Assembly (NCBI RefSeq): GCF_002127325.2
Contig: NC_035443.2
Coordinates: 122,015,061-122,079,060, forward strand
DNA length: 64,000 nt
From: Helianthus annuus
Lineage: Eukaryota > Streptophyta > Magnoliopsida > Asterales > Asteraceae
Reading direction: 5' to 3'
The position numbers were made by a program, and so were the translations under genes. Position 1 is the first letter of the stretch. Each line of letters begins with the position of its first letter. The notes below the pieces were generated by a model, which ran no database searches, was not told the origin of the DNA, and saw only the letters and a program-made list of their open reading frames with translations. Positions 23,957 through 35,716 of this stretch are shown here, piece by piece.

Positions 23957-24829
23957 TTACATAGAATACAGTCACACATATACTCTCTATATGTTTATCC
24001 CTTTAGAAAACTTTAACACCACCACATGATCTCCACCACTGCCATTAGCACCAATCACCACTATGACAACCACCTCCCACACAACCAACACCGATTACCA
24101 GCTCTACCTCCACCACCATCACCTACCTAACCGCCACCAACCTCCTCCATCGTCACCTACACCACTATTGCAACCACCGCCTAAACCTGCAACCACCATC
24201 ATCTCCAACCACACACCACCGTTATCCACCATCGTCACCATAACCACTCCACCGTTTGACACTCCATCACTACACGACCATCCATCACCTAACATGTGAC
24301 ACACCACCATCACACCCATCAACATTGATTCATCGTCGCCACCTCCAATCAGAACGGCCGACAGACCTGGCTTAACGATCACCTACAACACCAAACCCTC
24401 TAACTCCGGCCGAAGATTCACTATTACACCACCATTAAACCTGCAACACCATATCTAGCCGACAAGCAACACCATTTCAGATCTGGTTCGCAGTTTTTAA
24501 TATCCCATTATGGTATTTCAGATCTGATTTCAGTTATGGACGAATTTTTAAGTGGTGGTGATTGATTGTGGTGGTGGCAAATGAGACTTACGCGTAACCG
24601 GAGGTGAATCAGTTTGTTTGGCAAATAGAGAGAAAGATACATAATGGGGGTAAGGGTAGGATGAGGTGGGTAGTTGGGTTATATATATGATTAACTGATT
24701 AGGTGGAGGATGTAGGTTGGACAGCGCATGGCGGATGACGAAAACAACATATTTGACTAAAATACCCAACAGCGGTCAGGGTTCTGCTGTGATTTAGAGA
24801 TGGTGACGAAGGTTGAGAGGGCGATGGTG
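23957..24829. other. ACC/GGT-rich low-complexity region
   Basis: No gene is supported. From 24010 to 24330 it is (ACC)-rich, so both strands give long but low-complexity ORFs. It resembles the ACC-rich stretch at 62.95 kb next to another terminal-repeat-like sequence, so it may be the interior of the same kind of DNA element. Confidence 0.4.
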
Positions 24830-24834
24830 AGACG

Positions 24835-27800
24835 TGTCACGCCCTGACTTTTTCAAAAGCGTGATTATGTGTGACTTGCTTAATATCATTGCATTCAACC
24901 ATAACAAACAACTATATGACAAAACCAAGATGTTCATGCATTAGTTAGTTTCAAACATTACAAACAACATTGTTTTAAATCCCAAACACAGACTTCATGT
25001 TCAAAATACAACACCAACAAACTTTTAAGTTCCATATCGGACTTCACAAAAGACACTAACAAACTAGGTTTTGAGTCATGTATCCTATCCAAGATAAGAT
25101 ACATATCTCAAACCCTTCGACTCCGGATGACATCTTTTATTAAAGACACGACTTGAAAACTTCAGCGCCCGCCAGATCCACATTTAGTTTCCTGAAATAC
25201 ATGTAGTTTGAAAACATCAACAAAAGTTGAGCGAGTTCATGTGTTTTATATGTGTGCACGAATAAACCTTGTAATCATTGTAAGTATGTATGTTTGTAAA
25301 CCACAGTATGAAAGCAAACAAGGAAACAGATCAATTAACGGTTTGCAAGGCCATTAACATCTGTGCAATGGCGTAGGAAGGCTCAAACCTAGCAGATTTT
25401 GTACCGGGCTTCCGGCTGGAAGACATAGTCACCTCATGGGCCAAATCCCGGTCCTCATGGGTGGGGCTCGCTGCACCCAAATAGATCTATCACTCATGTC
25501 CCTCGGTCCTTATATGAGGATTAATGGTCTTAAGTGTGCGCCTACCCATTCACATGATCTAACAGTTCATTCCTTAGCTAACCATACCATTTGAAATCAT
25601 TGAAATATTTGTAACATGCATTTCACCCCCGAAGTTATAAATCGAAAACAGTTAAAAGAAAAGGGGGACATGAACTCACAATCTTGCGTCTTGAATCCGA
25701 TGTAACTCAAAGCTTTTCCTAGTGTGCACGACTACCTACAAACGTACCACGGTTTATTAGACGGGTGGGTCGTGCCTTGACCTTAGTCTTAGTTAGTATC
25801 TTTGAGTTACGTTTCTTTGTGTCATCAATATTATTCCAAGTTATATAATTATTTGTTAAAATAATAAATATTTTAACTTAAATTATATTTATTAAATTTT
25901 GGAATATTAGTTAAAATAATATATTTTAACTTGCCATATAATGTATTTGTACATGTACTCCTTCCCAAGGATGGGTGTATTCTTACTCGTATTCTTATAC
26001 TTGTATATTTTTGCCAAGTATCGGTGGCGTATTCCGGTGTATTTATACGTAAGAGAATACGTATTTTAATTGTGTTTATTAAGTATTCTTATACTTAATT
26101 TTCGTATTAATTTTTTCGGAATAATATTTCTAATAAAAATTCACCAATATTTTAAGAAAACTTACGTAGAAAAATTATTTATAATGTTTCCCTTGGCAAA
26201 AATAATTGTATTTTCATTCAAACCTTAAAAATAATATATTTTTAAGTTTATCTTAGAAAATATATATAAATCTATTTTCACCCAAAAATAATGTATTCCA
26301 TGTTTATTTAAGAAAATATATATTTTCTCTCAAAAATAATATATCTTCCAATAATTTCAAGAAAACATATATATTTTTATTTAACCGAAAATAATATATT
26401 TTCTTCTTGTAAAAAATATGATATATCTTTGTAGTAATTTAAAAATCATATTTTTCTTCTCTTGGTGTCCAAAATACCATTTACCAAAATATATTTATGA
26501 CTTAAATTCCGGAATATTTTTGTAAGTTATATTCCTTGTTCGGTTTCACCAATATTTTGGGTATAATTATATATTTAATTCTTGGAATTTTGGTAACATT
26601 TTGTATTGTATTTTTTGGTATTTTGGTGAGTTATATTATTTCAAGTCCTAAAATAATATAACTAATACACATAATATACAAATAATCACACACATGGTGA
26701 CATCTAAATATATATTCTCCTAAATACATATTTAGTCACTTTTATTAACAAAAACCAACCTCCAATATTTTGTAGTTTTTGTAACAAATATTATGGCAAA
26801 CTTTATATGAAAAATCATGGTTAAAATATACTTGTAAATATTTGTTTTAAAATATTTTTCTAAGTGTTTAATTTCTAGAAAAAATTTGTCATAGTTTCCC
26901 CTTAAAAATGGAGGTTTCCATGCTTTCAAAGCATATCATTTTCTTTTATAAATCATCACAATCAACAACAAATCAAATAATACTTACTAATTTGCCAAAA
27001 TCAAGCTATAATCACTACCTCATGAACTTGAAAATTTACAAAAATTTGTAGTAACTTACTAGTGTGTTTAGTAAGCTTAGTTACCCTTTAAAGTGTGGTT
27101 GTTTATTTGAAAACATCATTATTGAAGAATTTAGATGTTTACAACTTGTAAATTATTTTTCTAAAAATATTTCTTCTTGAGTTTTTCTTGTTAAACACAT
27201 GATTCTACACTTGATTAACCACTAAAAATGTAATTAATTTCTTTAAGAACCAAGTTTATGTAAATCTTGTATTTTAACTTAGTTTCTTGAGAAAATCATT
27301 CTTAAAATTATATGTTTACAAGACTTATATTCATTTTGATCATCATTATTCAAGAAAAACATTTAATACTTCAAGTTCATGCTTTTACATAAGGATGATC
27401 ACTTTGATTTCTAACATAATCATCCTCTCATCTTGCTAGATTATGTCTTTAATCATTATCTAGCAAGTTCATATGATGTTTAACATCATAAACACAAGAA
27501 ATCATCAATCAATATTCACACATACATTAAACAACATGTATTCTTATGGTTTTTTGTCTTATGTTTAAGATTTATGTTCTTGATCATTAGTGTTCTTCAT
27601 GTTAAGTTACTGGTTTCATTCTTTAACCAACTAAATAAGATGTAAAGTGAGATGTAGATGATCTTACTACTAGCTCAAGGCTAGGGATGAACACAAGATG
27701 AAGATGAATGATGTGGTTAATAGCACTTGCAAGAGGTCCTTCCACTTCCAAGAGCTCCTAGCTTCCTTGTAATGCTTCTTACACCTTTGTATATCAAGAG

Positions 27801-28811
27801 AATGGATGGAAATTGAATAATGAAGGTGGTTGTGTGTGTGTAGGTTCTCGGCCGAGAGATGAAGGGAGAGGAAGAGAAAGAGAAAGATGGTGTTGGTGAA
27901 ATGTGAAGGAAATGAAGATGTTGTGAACTCTTGGTTTAAGTTATAATACTCCAACACATTGTAATCCAAGGGTTCTTATGTTACATAAAGTTAGAGACAA
28001 GATCAAGTTTAATAATCAAAGAAATCCAAGGTGGGGCCACCTTGTCTATCCGAGTTCATGAGGGGGGGGGGGTCTTAGTTAAGTTGAAATGGCTAGTTAG
28101 GTTTAATGGTTGAAATCCAAGGGATTTAGTTAGGTGTTTAGTTATTAGGATGTTATATAATATGTTATGATGTTCGGGGACCATAACTAGCTCGGAAATT
28201 GTAAAACAATGCTTCTAGTGAAAATTTGGTGTTTCGGGTAGTGTCCGGTTGTTCGGTTGGTTACCGGTTCGTTAAGGTGCTAAACTATGCAGTTTAGTGT
28301 GCTTTATGTTACCTTTTGTGACTGTTTTGATTCCCGACACTTAGGAAAGCATTCTGGACCATTTAACCATATTTCTGCATGATATTTAATTGTTTAAATG
28401 TTGAATTATGCAGAATTCTGTAGTTTATGTGAGTTTAGGCACTTTTCAGCACTTAAACTATCACTTAGGAATGCAGTTTTATGATCCTTACTTCCCTACA
28501 CACTATACTAGTGTAACTCTTGGTTTCTGGCTCACTCTGTGTCTCAATACTATGTCTGTCTATGTACTGAACTCTGTCAGCATTTTTCTGATTAATCTGA
28601 TAACTGTGCTATCTTTGTTTCGTGCATCATTTGAATCAATAAATGTTGCATGCAATAATGATATGACATTTTGCAATATATGATGCACATGTATGTATAT
28701 GGCAATAATCAGAAAGCAGTTCATGTCATTAATTGTAAATCGGCACAATCATTAAGTCATAACTACTGTTTAATAATTGTTCGGATACATGCAAATTTGA
28801 CAATTGTCACA
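24835..28811 (-). mobile_element. Solo LTR, Tekay-like (3977 bp)
   Basis: The left end TGTCACGCCCTG and the right end GACAATTGTCACA are complementary to the ends of the 18362-21298 LTR. TSD agacg is perfect at 24830-24834 and 28812-28816. Internal landmarks shared with that LTR in inverted order include the ggtgggactcg-type block at about 25440-25510 and the poly-G at about 28061. There is no internal region, so it formed by unequal LTR recombination. It is about 1 kb longer than the neighbouring LTR, so it is a different subfamily. Confidence 0.92.
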
Positions 28812-28833
28812 AGACGAAGGTCCGGCGGCCAAA

Positions 28834-28836
<3 letters not shown>

Positions 28837-28866
<30 letters not shown>
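28837..28866. repeat. (GT)n microsatellite
   Basis: A run of about 14 GT units ending gtatgtg, just right of the solo LTR. Confidence 0.95.
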
Positions 28867-28869
<3 letters not shown>

Positions 28870-28944
28870 ATTTGAATTGGTTAGTTATCGTGATATTCAA
28901 TTGAGTTTTATAGGGGTAATGAATATTAAGGGTATTTTAAGTTT

Positions 28945-29448
28945 TGTTGGTGCATGTTATGTGACAACAACTTTGGATTGGTCTTTGGATATTAAACAGA
29001 AGATTGGATCATGAAGACTTAAAGATTTTGAGTTTATGAAGCCCAATCAAGTCCAAGTTCGTATCAAGTCTATTAGGCCCAAGTTTATTTAACAAATGTA
29101 ATATGGGCAAAGCCCAATTTGAGTTGTAGGCTGTGTGTATATAAACAGCCTTTAGACTAGAGTTTTAGGGTTAGACTTTTAGACATTGTGAGAGAGCATT
29201 CGAATTTGAGAGAGTTTTAGAACAAACAGAAATCGGCTGTTAGGTTCTTGGAGATCTTAGTGATTGTAAAACGCTTCTAAGGTTTGATAATCACAGAAGA
29301 TCAGTTTGAAAGTTTGTGTGTTTATGTGTTCAAGTTCTTACTCTTCTACACGTTTCTGATTCTGTGTTCGAAGGTTAATCAAGGAGATTCCACACCCTTG
29401 ATAGATTAACAGTCCTGTTACAATCCATACGGGATTATGGGACCTACA
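28945..29448 (+). mobile_element. Solo Ty1/copia-type LTR (504 bp)
   Basis: It starts TGTTGGTGCATG and ends GGGACCTACA, with perfect TSD agttt at 28940-28944 and 29449-29453. A TATA box, tatataaa, lies at 29138-29145 in the plus sense. Small size and TGTTGG start suggest copia, but no internal region is left to confirm it. Confidence 0.88.
29138..29145 (+). promoter_or_regulatory. TATA box of solo copia LTR
   Basis: The word tatataaa is about 195 bp into the LTR, in the usual place for the U3/R junction. Confidence 0.55.
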
Positions 29449-29559
29449 AGTTTGTTGTTGTGGCTTTTGATCTGAACGAGTCGCCGGAAAAATAGCAGAT
29501 CATTGGAGGGGGTAGGGTGGGTTGCCGGAGAAGAAAGGTACGGAAGGAGGTGTGGGGTT

Positions 29560-29775
29560 GAGATGAGATTTTAGTTATATTTTAATAAAAATGATTAAAA
29601 GAAAAAAATACAAAACTGGTTTTGGATGAATATGGCAATTTAGAAACTTTTTTTATTATTGCCAAAAATACCCCTGGTTATAACCAAGTTTTTAGACTGA
29701 GTTAGGCAATGTGATCAAAATGGCAATTTGTGACAAACCTCAAGGACTAAAATGACAATTTAATCTTTAATAAAC
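29560..29775 (-). repeat. Terminal-repeat-like sequence, right copy (partner at 11.8 kb)
   Basis: Its reverse complement closely matches 11829-12040, including ctcagtctaaaaacttggtt and cctgg/ccagg palindromic flanks around ggttataacc. With the left copy it would bracket about 18 kb. No outer TSD could be fixed. Confidence 0.5.
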
Positions 29776-29924
29776 AAGTTTAGTTAGATTCACTAGCTTA
29801 ATCCCACGATATAGGGCCAGATTCCCCGAAAATACTTGAAGATGAAGGGGAAGTGGCAATGTTGAGAAGTATTCGGGGTTGTTTTATTATTACTTTTTTT
29901 TGGAATTTACATAAATGGTCCTTC

Positions 29925-29984
29925 TCATTTTTTTTGAAAGGCCGATAGAAAAACTTCTATTTCAACAAAAAGGTGCCAACGGAT
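29925..29984 (-). pseudogene. LINE 3' end and poly(A) (separated by LTR)
   Basis: The minus strand reads ...GGCCTTTC followed by an A run (plus strand ttttttttgaaaggcc). This looks like the terminal UTR and poly(A) of the LINE at 30951-32100, cut off by the LTR between them. No TSD of the LINE was found. Confidence 0.45.
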
Positions 29985-30950
29985 TGTTAGCAAAAATACA
30001 TACAGTACAGACATTTTAATTTAATTAAGCCCGCATACATGCTAACTAAAAGTACACTAGCTGAAAGGGTAAGGTCCCAAAAACCTTGCGCAGGTGCATG
30101 GGACCATACCACAACTTCACCACAATAGACCTTCTTTAAGAGAACCCTGCGCGGCTGCGCACCGATTCTAAAGAAGAAACTTAAAAGAGAACAGTCTCCA
30201 ACATCCGCGGCGCCGGGATAAGAGCTGATAACACATCCTTGCGCGGACTCATGTAACGGAATAGTTAGGATAAAACCCTAATAACATCTCCACACGAATA
30301 TCACCCAGACTTGGACAGAAAGTAACCTTTCTGTTACAACAGAATTTACATACGGCAGAGCCACATAGGATTACAACTGTAAATCTTCTAGAAGGCCCTA
30401 TCGTGCACAACCATTTGGTTATAACCGAATGGCCACGTGGCATCATCCTGAACGCCCCCCAAGCTCACGATGATGGCACTGAATTGAAGAAGGATCTACA
30501 TCCACCCACTTTTTACGTGGCATCTCCCCAACCATTGATCATGCCCATGATCCGTGTGCATAAGCATCAAGATGAGGATTAACGACAAAAGAAATAACCG
30601 CTTACGGAAAATGCTTTCCGTTATCTCTCCCGTCAACAAACTTTCCCGCCCAAATTCGGTTATAAATAAGGATAATTCAGGTACAATCTCTCAAGTTACT
30701 TTCACTTCACTTTCACTATTACTTCTTCTTCTTCATTGAAACCTATACTTATTCTCACGCCGGAGGGTGGTCACGGAGAGAACCCCCATTCTCCCTGTGG
30801 TAAGTCTAACAGTTGTTCGTTTTGCAGTTATCATTCGAAAAAGGAGATCAGCCAACCCTGAATCAAACGAGAGGACTCACTCTTTTATTCAGAACTAAAC
30901 CCCTGGTTCAGTTGATTCCGGTCATTTGAACCAGTGTTTCTTCATCAGCA
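29985..30950 (+). mobile_element. Solo LTR, Tat/Athila-like Ty3 (about 966 bp)
   Basis: It starts TGTTAGCAAAAAT and ends ccagtgtttcttcatcagca. A TATA box (tataaata, 30661-30668) is followed by acttcttcttcttcattgaa and by cacgccggagggtggtcacg, a phrase I associate with Tat-type LTRs. It interrupts the LINE. A 5-bp TSD could not be read, so the edges are uncertain by several bases. Confidence 0.6.
30661..30668 (+). promoter_or_regulatory. TATA box of the Tat-like LTR
   Basis: tataaata lies in the plus sense, about 675 bp into the LTR, followed by a CT-rich leader. Confidence 0.5.
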
Positions 30951-32100
30951 ATCCCATGTTAAACCATGCATCTTTGCCCGATTTCGGATCCCCAAGAAGA
31001 CAAGGCTCTTTATTTCCTCCATAATTCTTCCGAGGTGTGGTTGTCTACCATTAAAAAGCAGATAATTTTTGCACTTCCAGATGCACTAGAAAACCGTTTG
31101 ATTGACCAACTGAATCGCGTTCTTCCATTTTTAGGATCCCCTCATATACTTATGCATAGTGAACAAATATGATGCAACAAAAGCATAACCAGGCTGGATC
31201 TTACACCAGCTTGCAATTTGTTCCCAAATCGATTGTGCCAACGAACATGATACAAATAAATGATCTGTGGTTTCGTTATTTTCCCTGCAAAAACGACATT
31301 GACAAGAGTCGATATGCACATTCCTCTTATCAAATTCAACGACTATGGGGATCCTATTTAGATAAACACTCCAAGACAAAAAAATTTACCTTGATAGTAC
31401 ACCGGTTGTTCCAAGAGAAAGCAAACTTAGAGTTCGTGTTTCCTACATTCTGCATCCGCATCCGCATCCGCATCCGTACGCACCGAATTGTAAACCCACC
31501 TGACTGCTCCAGCCCCTAAACCCAATTATCCCCAATCTCTTCCAGTTTCGCATCAGCAAGCACAACCAGAAGGCTATCCAGCTCTAAAGCTTCAGTAGCC
31601 GACCCAGGTCTTCTAGTCCACTTAAAGCTAATGATCGGGATCCCGTTCCGCATCTCGACCCGGTCCACCACCACTGTGTTCTTGTGTTTTTCAATTGAGA
31701 ACAGATTTGGGAACATGGTTTGAAGGGACTCATCAAAGATCCATCTGTCTCTCTAGAATTGGATTGACATATCATTCCCCAGATGCGATAAGCTCGATCT
31801 CTCAATTCCCAACTCCCCAAGATATCTTGAAATTCCAACCACTTGCGTTAATGGACCCGCAGCCGTTAGACAGGCTGGGATAGAATTCCATTGCCTTGAA
31901 TTGCTATGAATGCACCATATAATTTTTCTCCAAAAGTTATTGGTATCGACCTTGAACCTCCACCACCACTTGGCTTGTAGTGTTATGTTATCATCTTCTA
32001 GTGACCCGAATCCCACTCCACCCCGTTCTTTAGATGCCATAACCTTTTGCCACGCTATTTGAGAAACTTTTCCGTGTTCCGTTCTTTAGATACCATAATA
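30951..32100 (-). pseudogene. LINE reverse transcriptase C-terminal remnant (zf-RVT)
   Basis: From high to low coordinates the minus strand shows the late RT segment (VMASKERGGVGFGSL and LQAKWWWRFKVDTNNFWRKI, about 32045-31900). Next is a decayed stretch, then the zinc-binding C-terminal domain CRFCRENNETTDHLFVSCSL (about 31300-31230), and the tail IKSLVFLGIRNRAKMHGLTW. Several frameshifts and stops break it. The 5' part is missing because the LTR at 32101 cuts it. It is non-LTR (L1-type) and sits opposite in strand to the inserted Tat-like LTR. Confidence 0.85.
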
Positions 32101-32526
32101 TGTCACACCCTGTCTTTTGCGGAAGCGTATGATGTGTGACTAGCTTGTTATCATTGCATTCGATCATAATAAACAACTACATGATTTAAAACGATGTTCA
32201 TCCATTCGGAAAATTTTGAGGATCACAAACACTTGTCATTTAAGTTTTAAAACACAACCTTCATCTAGGTTACAATTCAACAAAAGTGGATGACATCTAA
32301 ACTTGTAGTCTACTTCTAGTTACAACACTTGCGCCCAAGATCCATCCTGTCACCTGAAATACATGTAATTTTGGAAAACATCAACATAAAGTTGAGCGAG
32401 TTCATGCGTTTTGCATACCGAGTATGAAAACATGGTATGTATCTTGTATAAATAAAGTATTCTTGCAAAAATCAAGTTTTCTTGTGTACACCACGTACTA
32501 ATTGAATGTTTGTACAAAGACATTTC

Positions 32527-32729
32527 GGCATGTGAGGACATATGGAGCATTAGTGTTGGCTCCTTTAAGGCATGTGAGGACTTATGGAGCATTAGTGTTG
32601 GCTCCTTTAACTATGTCGATTACCCTCGACTGTGTCGATTAACCTCGACTGTGTCAATTTCCCTTGACTGTGTCGATTACCCTCGACTGTGTCGATTTAC
32701 CTCGACTGTGTTGATTTACCTCGACTGGG
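32527..32729. repeat. 42-bp x2 and 19-bp x6 tandem repeats
   Basis: The 42-bp unit starts ggcatgtgaggac at 32527 and 32569. It is followed by six units of tgtgtcgatta(c/a)cctcgac. These lie in the transcript-downstream (R/U5) half of the minus-strand LTR. Confidence 0.9.
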
Positions 32730-34783
32730 ACACCGAAGCACTCAAGAGGTCACATAAGGACCATGAGTGGGGCTCGGCCGTACCCGTTATATCTAACCCT
32801 CGTCCCTAATTACTGAATGTTTTTAATGGCTTGGTACTAGTTTTCACCAAGACTTTATGGCATTTTTAGTATTAAGTCTATGCTCACATGATCTAGTAAT
32901 TTCTAGGCATTTCTTAAAGCACATCATACTTGGTTCTCGTTCTCACCAAGTGTGCTTCTCGTATTTTTGTATTCTCGATTCGTATTGCACTCGGTACTCG
33001 TTCTCACCAAGAGTGCTTCTTGTATTTTTACTACTTGTAAAAAAATTATAATATTTGTAACATGTATTTCACCCCCGAGAGTTATAAAACCAAAAACAGT
33101 TAAAGAAAAAGGGGAGCATGAACTCACAACTTTGCGTTCCTGCGTCGTAAACTTCACCGGAGTTGCTTATCTAGCATCGTGACCTAAACGCGTTTTATTA
33201 ACGTTAGTCACTAGACTTGTATCGCACAAGTGCAAGTCACTATCTTTTGTATTTGTGTTCTTGTGTTAAAAATATTTATATTTTTAACTATTTGTCTTAT
33301 ATCATTTTCTCAAAAATAAATATACGTATCTTGTATTTTGCACCCGAATTATGTATTTTGTCCAAGTAATATATTTTCATAAATATATCCTCTTGTATGT
33401 GTCTAAGCATGTTGTATGTGTATTTTCATGTTTATACTCCTCATGAGTATTTAGTTTATCTTTACGTCTCAATACGCTAGCACGTATAACACATACTATA
33501 TTCACTTAGCACAAAAGTTGGTGATAAAATAATATATATTTTTCTCTCAAAAATATACATATTTATATCCACTTTTATTTTTGAAGAAATCCTCATTTCT
33601 TATCACCAAAAATTAGGGAAACCTTGGTAATACCTTTAAATACATTTTTAGGGAATAAGTTCTTCAAAAACTTATATTTTTCTAAGTGTCAAAATTTATA
33701 AAAATTTTGACAGAGTTTCCCCTAAAAATGGAGGTTTCCCATATTTTCAAAACATGTGTTTATTTTCTTTTAAATCGTCAACAATCATCAACAACAATTA
33801 TCAACAATAATCATCAACAACAATTATCAACAATAATCATCAACAACAATCACTAATTTTCCCCATTTCATGAACTTGCATATTTACAAAAATGTGTAGT
33901 AATTTACTAGCACATTTAGTAAGTCTTGTTATCTTTAAAAATAAGTTTAATTTCTTAAAAAAAAAAACTTTATTTTTAAAGAATATGAAGTTCCACAACT
34001 TCTAGTCGGTTTTTACGAAAATTATTTCTTTGTTAAAACTTTTGTTACACTAGTGTTCGCACACTTGTTTGATCACAAAAAATCACTTTTGTTTGTGTAA
34101 GATCCGGATTAGAACATGTGATTTCTTTTGACGCTTGGTCTTTTGAAAATACCACTTGTGGACACATAGATCGGCTAGTTTTAGACACTATTTCATAAGT
34201 AAAAATACTTTTACACAAGTTCATGTTTCTTGTGTGGTAGAGTTTAACCTTTTAACCCTTGCACCATTTCAAACAAGCTTATGTCAAGATCCATGATCTT
34301 AACCAAACAGGGTTAAATGATGATCCGAGCTACCACAACGTAGATCGGGCCTAAATAATCACAAATTTCAATTACTACAACATTTACACAACTAGTGAGC
34401 TTTTAACCATCATTTTTCATGTTTTTAGTATACTTTAATGCACCATTTTGTAAGATTTCGAGTTTTAATCATTACACATCACATTAACCACTTCAAAATA
34501 GCTCAAGAATGTGTTTTAAGCAACATACCACTAGCTCGAGGCTAGGGAAGTATCTAGACGCGAATGTGGTGGATAAAAGCTAGAGAAAGAGGTCCTTCGA
34601 GCTCCGAGTGCACCAAGCCTTCTTATGCGTGACACTTGACACTTGTATGATGTTGGAATGTGAAGAACAAAATCGAAAAATATGATGGATGATCAAGGGG
34701 TGTTCGGCCGAAAGTTTTTGAGGGAGAGGAGAGAGTAGTTTTGTGGTGTTGGGTGGTGAATTGTTTAGTGTGCCATCTCAAGG

Positions 34784-34791
34784 TATTTATA
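34784..34791 (-). promoter_or_regulatory. LTR TATA box (minus strand)
   Basis: The plus strand reads tatttata, so the minus strand has TATAAATA. The minisatellite at 34805-35116 begins about 15 bp upstream in the transcription sense. Confidence 0.6.
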
Positions 34792-34804
34792 GACATTCCA
34801 TATG

Positions 34805-35116
34805 GCATATTCCTAGCATATTCCTGGCATATTCCTGGAATATTCCTAGCATATTCCTGGCATATTCCTGGAATATTCCTAGCATATTCCTGGCATATTC
34901 CTGGCATATTCCTGGAATATTCCTAGCATATTCCTAGCATATTCTTTGGAATATTCCTAGCATATTCTTTGGAATATTCCTAGCATATTCCTAACATATT
35001 CCTGGAATATTCTTAGCATATTCCTAGCATATTCTTGGAATATTCCTAGCATATTCCTAGCATATTCCTGGAATATTCTTAGCATATTCCTAGCATATTC
35101 CTGGAATATTCCTAGG
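34805..35116. repeat. 11-bp minisatellite in LTR U3
   Basis: There are about 28 units of catattcctgg / aatattcctag, with a few 12-bp catattctttgg variants. The 33-bp (3 x 11) higher-order period lets all frames stay open, giving repetitive ORFs on both strands that are not genes. Confidence 0.92.
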
Positions 35117-35716
35117 TTTTCTGCGTTGTCTGCGTTTTGCAGTGTAAGCACTGTGTCGCGTAGGAACACACGGTACGTGCTTAAACTTGAAAAAATAACG
35201 TTTTTAAGCGTTTTAATTTATTTTTCAACACGAACCTGATTAAAATAAAATTTTAATCATAACAGAATATTTGTGGGATTAAATATTATCCGGGCGGCCA
35301 TCAACGTTCGTTTCGCAGTTTTGTCGCAATTAGTTCTGCTCTTAAAGTGTGTTTCGGGTGCTTTTTAGTGCTTATTTTTGCTTTCATATAGCATATATAT
35401 TAAACCCTTGTATGTACTCTTGGGTTTTAATGTATTCTTGTTATTGGACCTACACCTAGGCTCCAATTTTATTGTCTGACTGCTTTCTGCAGTTCCGTTG
35501 ACATAGTGTGTCTTACCGGTGAGTTTACTAATATTTTTGACGCAACGCTCTCGTTTTTGCATAAAGCAATATTTTGTAGTATAAAACGTACATGAATTCA
35601 CTTGTATGGAATTCAGAAACTTATTTCTCTTGTAAACTAGATCATGTATGTTCATTAAGGCATAGATCACTGTTCATTTAGTGTACGGAATGTACGGAAA
35701 AGTGACGGTTGTCACA

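Larger units (their letters stand above)
32101..35716 (-). repeat. 3' LTR (3616 bp) with internal tandem arrays
   Basis: The boundaries are TGTCACACCCTG and GACGGTTGTCACA. It holds a 42-bp direct duplication (32527-32610), a 19-bp array (32611-32729), an aacaatcatc array near 33780-33850, a TATA box and an 11-bp minisatellite. It is similar at its ends and in a few blocks to the other Tekay-like LTRs but diverged elsewhere. Confidence 0.88.

Noticed and set aside
24063..24382. Thr/Pro/His-rich and Gly/Val/Met-rich ORFs
   Set aside because: Low-complexity ACC/GGT composition, open on both strands, no start context or domain.
31169..31883. Plus-strand ORFs at the LINE
   Set aside because: Antisense to the LINE zf-RVT domain, which gives the meaningful reading.
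34623..35169. ORFs with repeated GICQEYARN / GIFLAYSWHI peptides on both strands
   Set aside because: They are translations of the 11-bp minisatellite; an open frame is expected from the repeat period.
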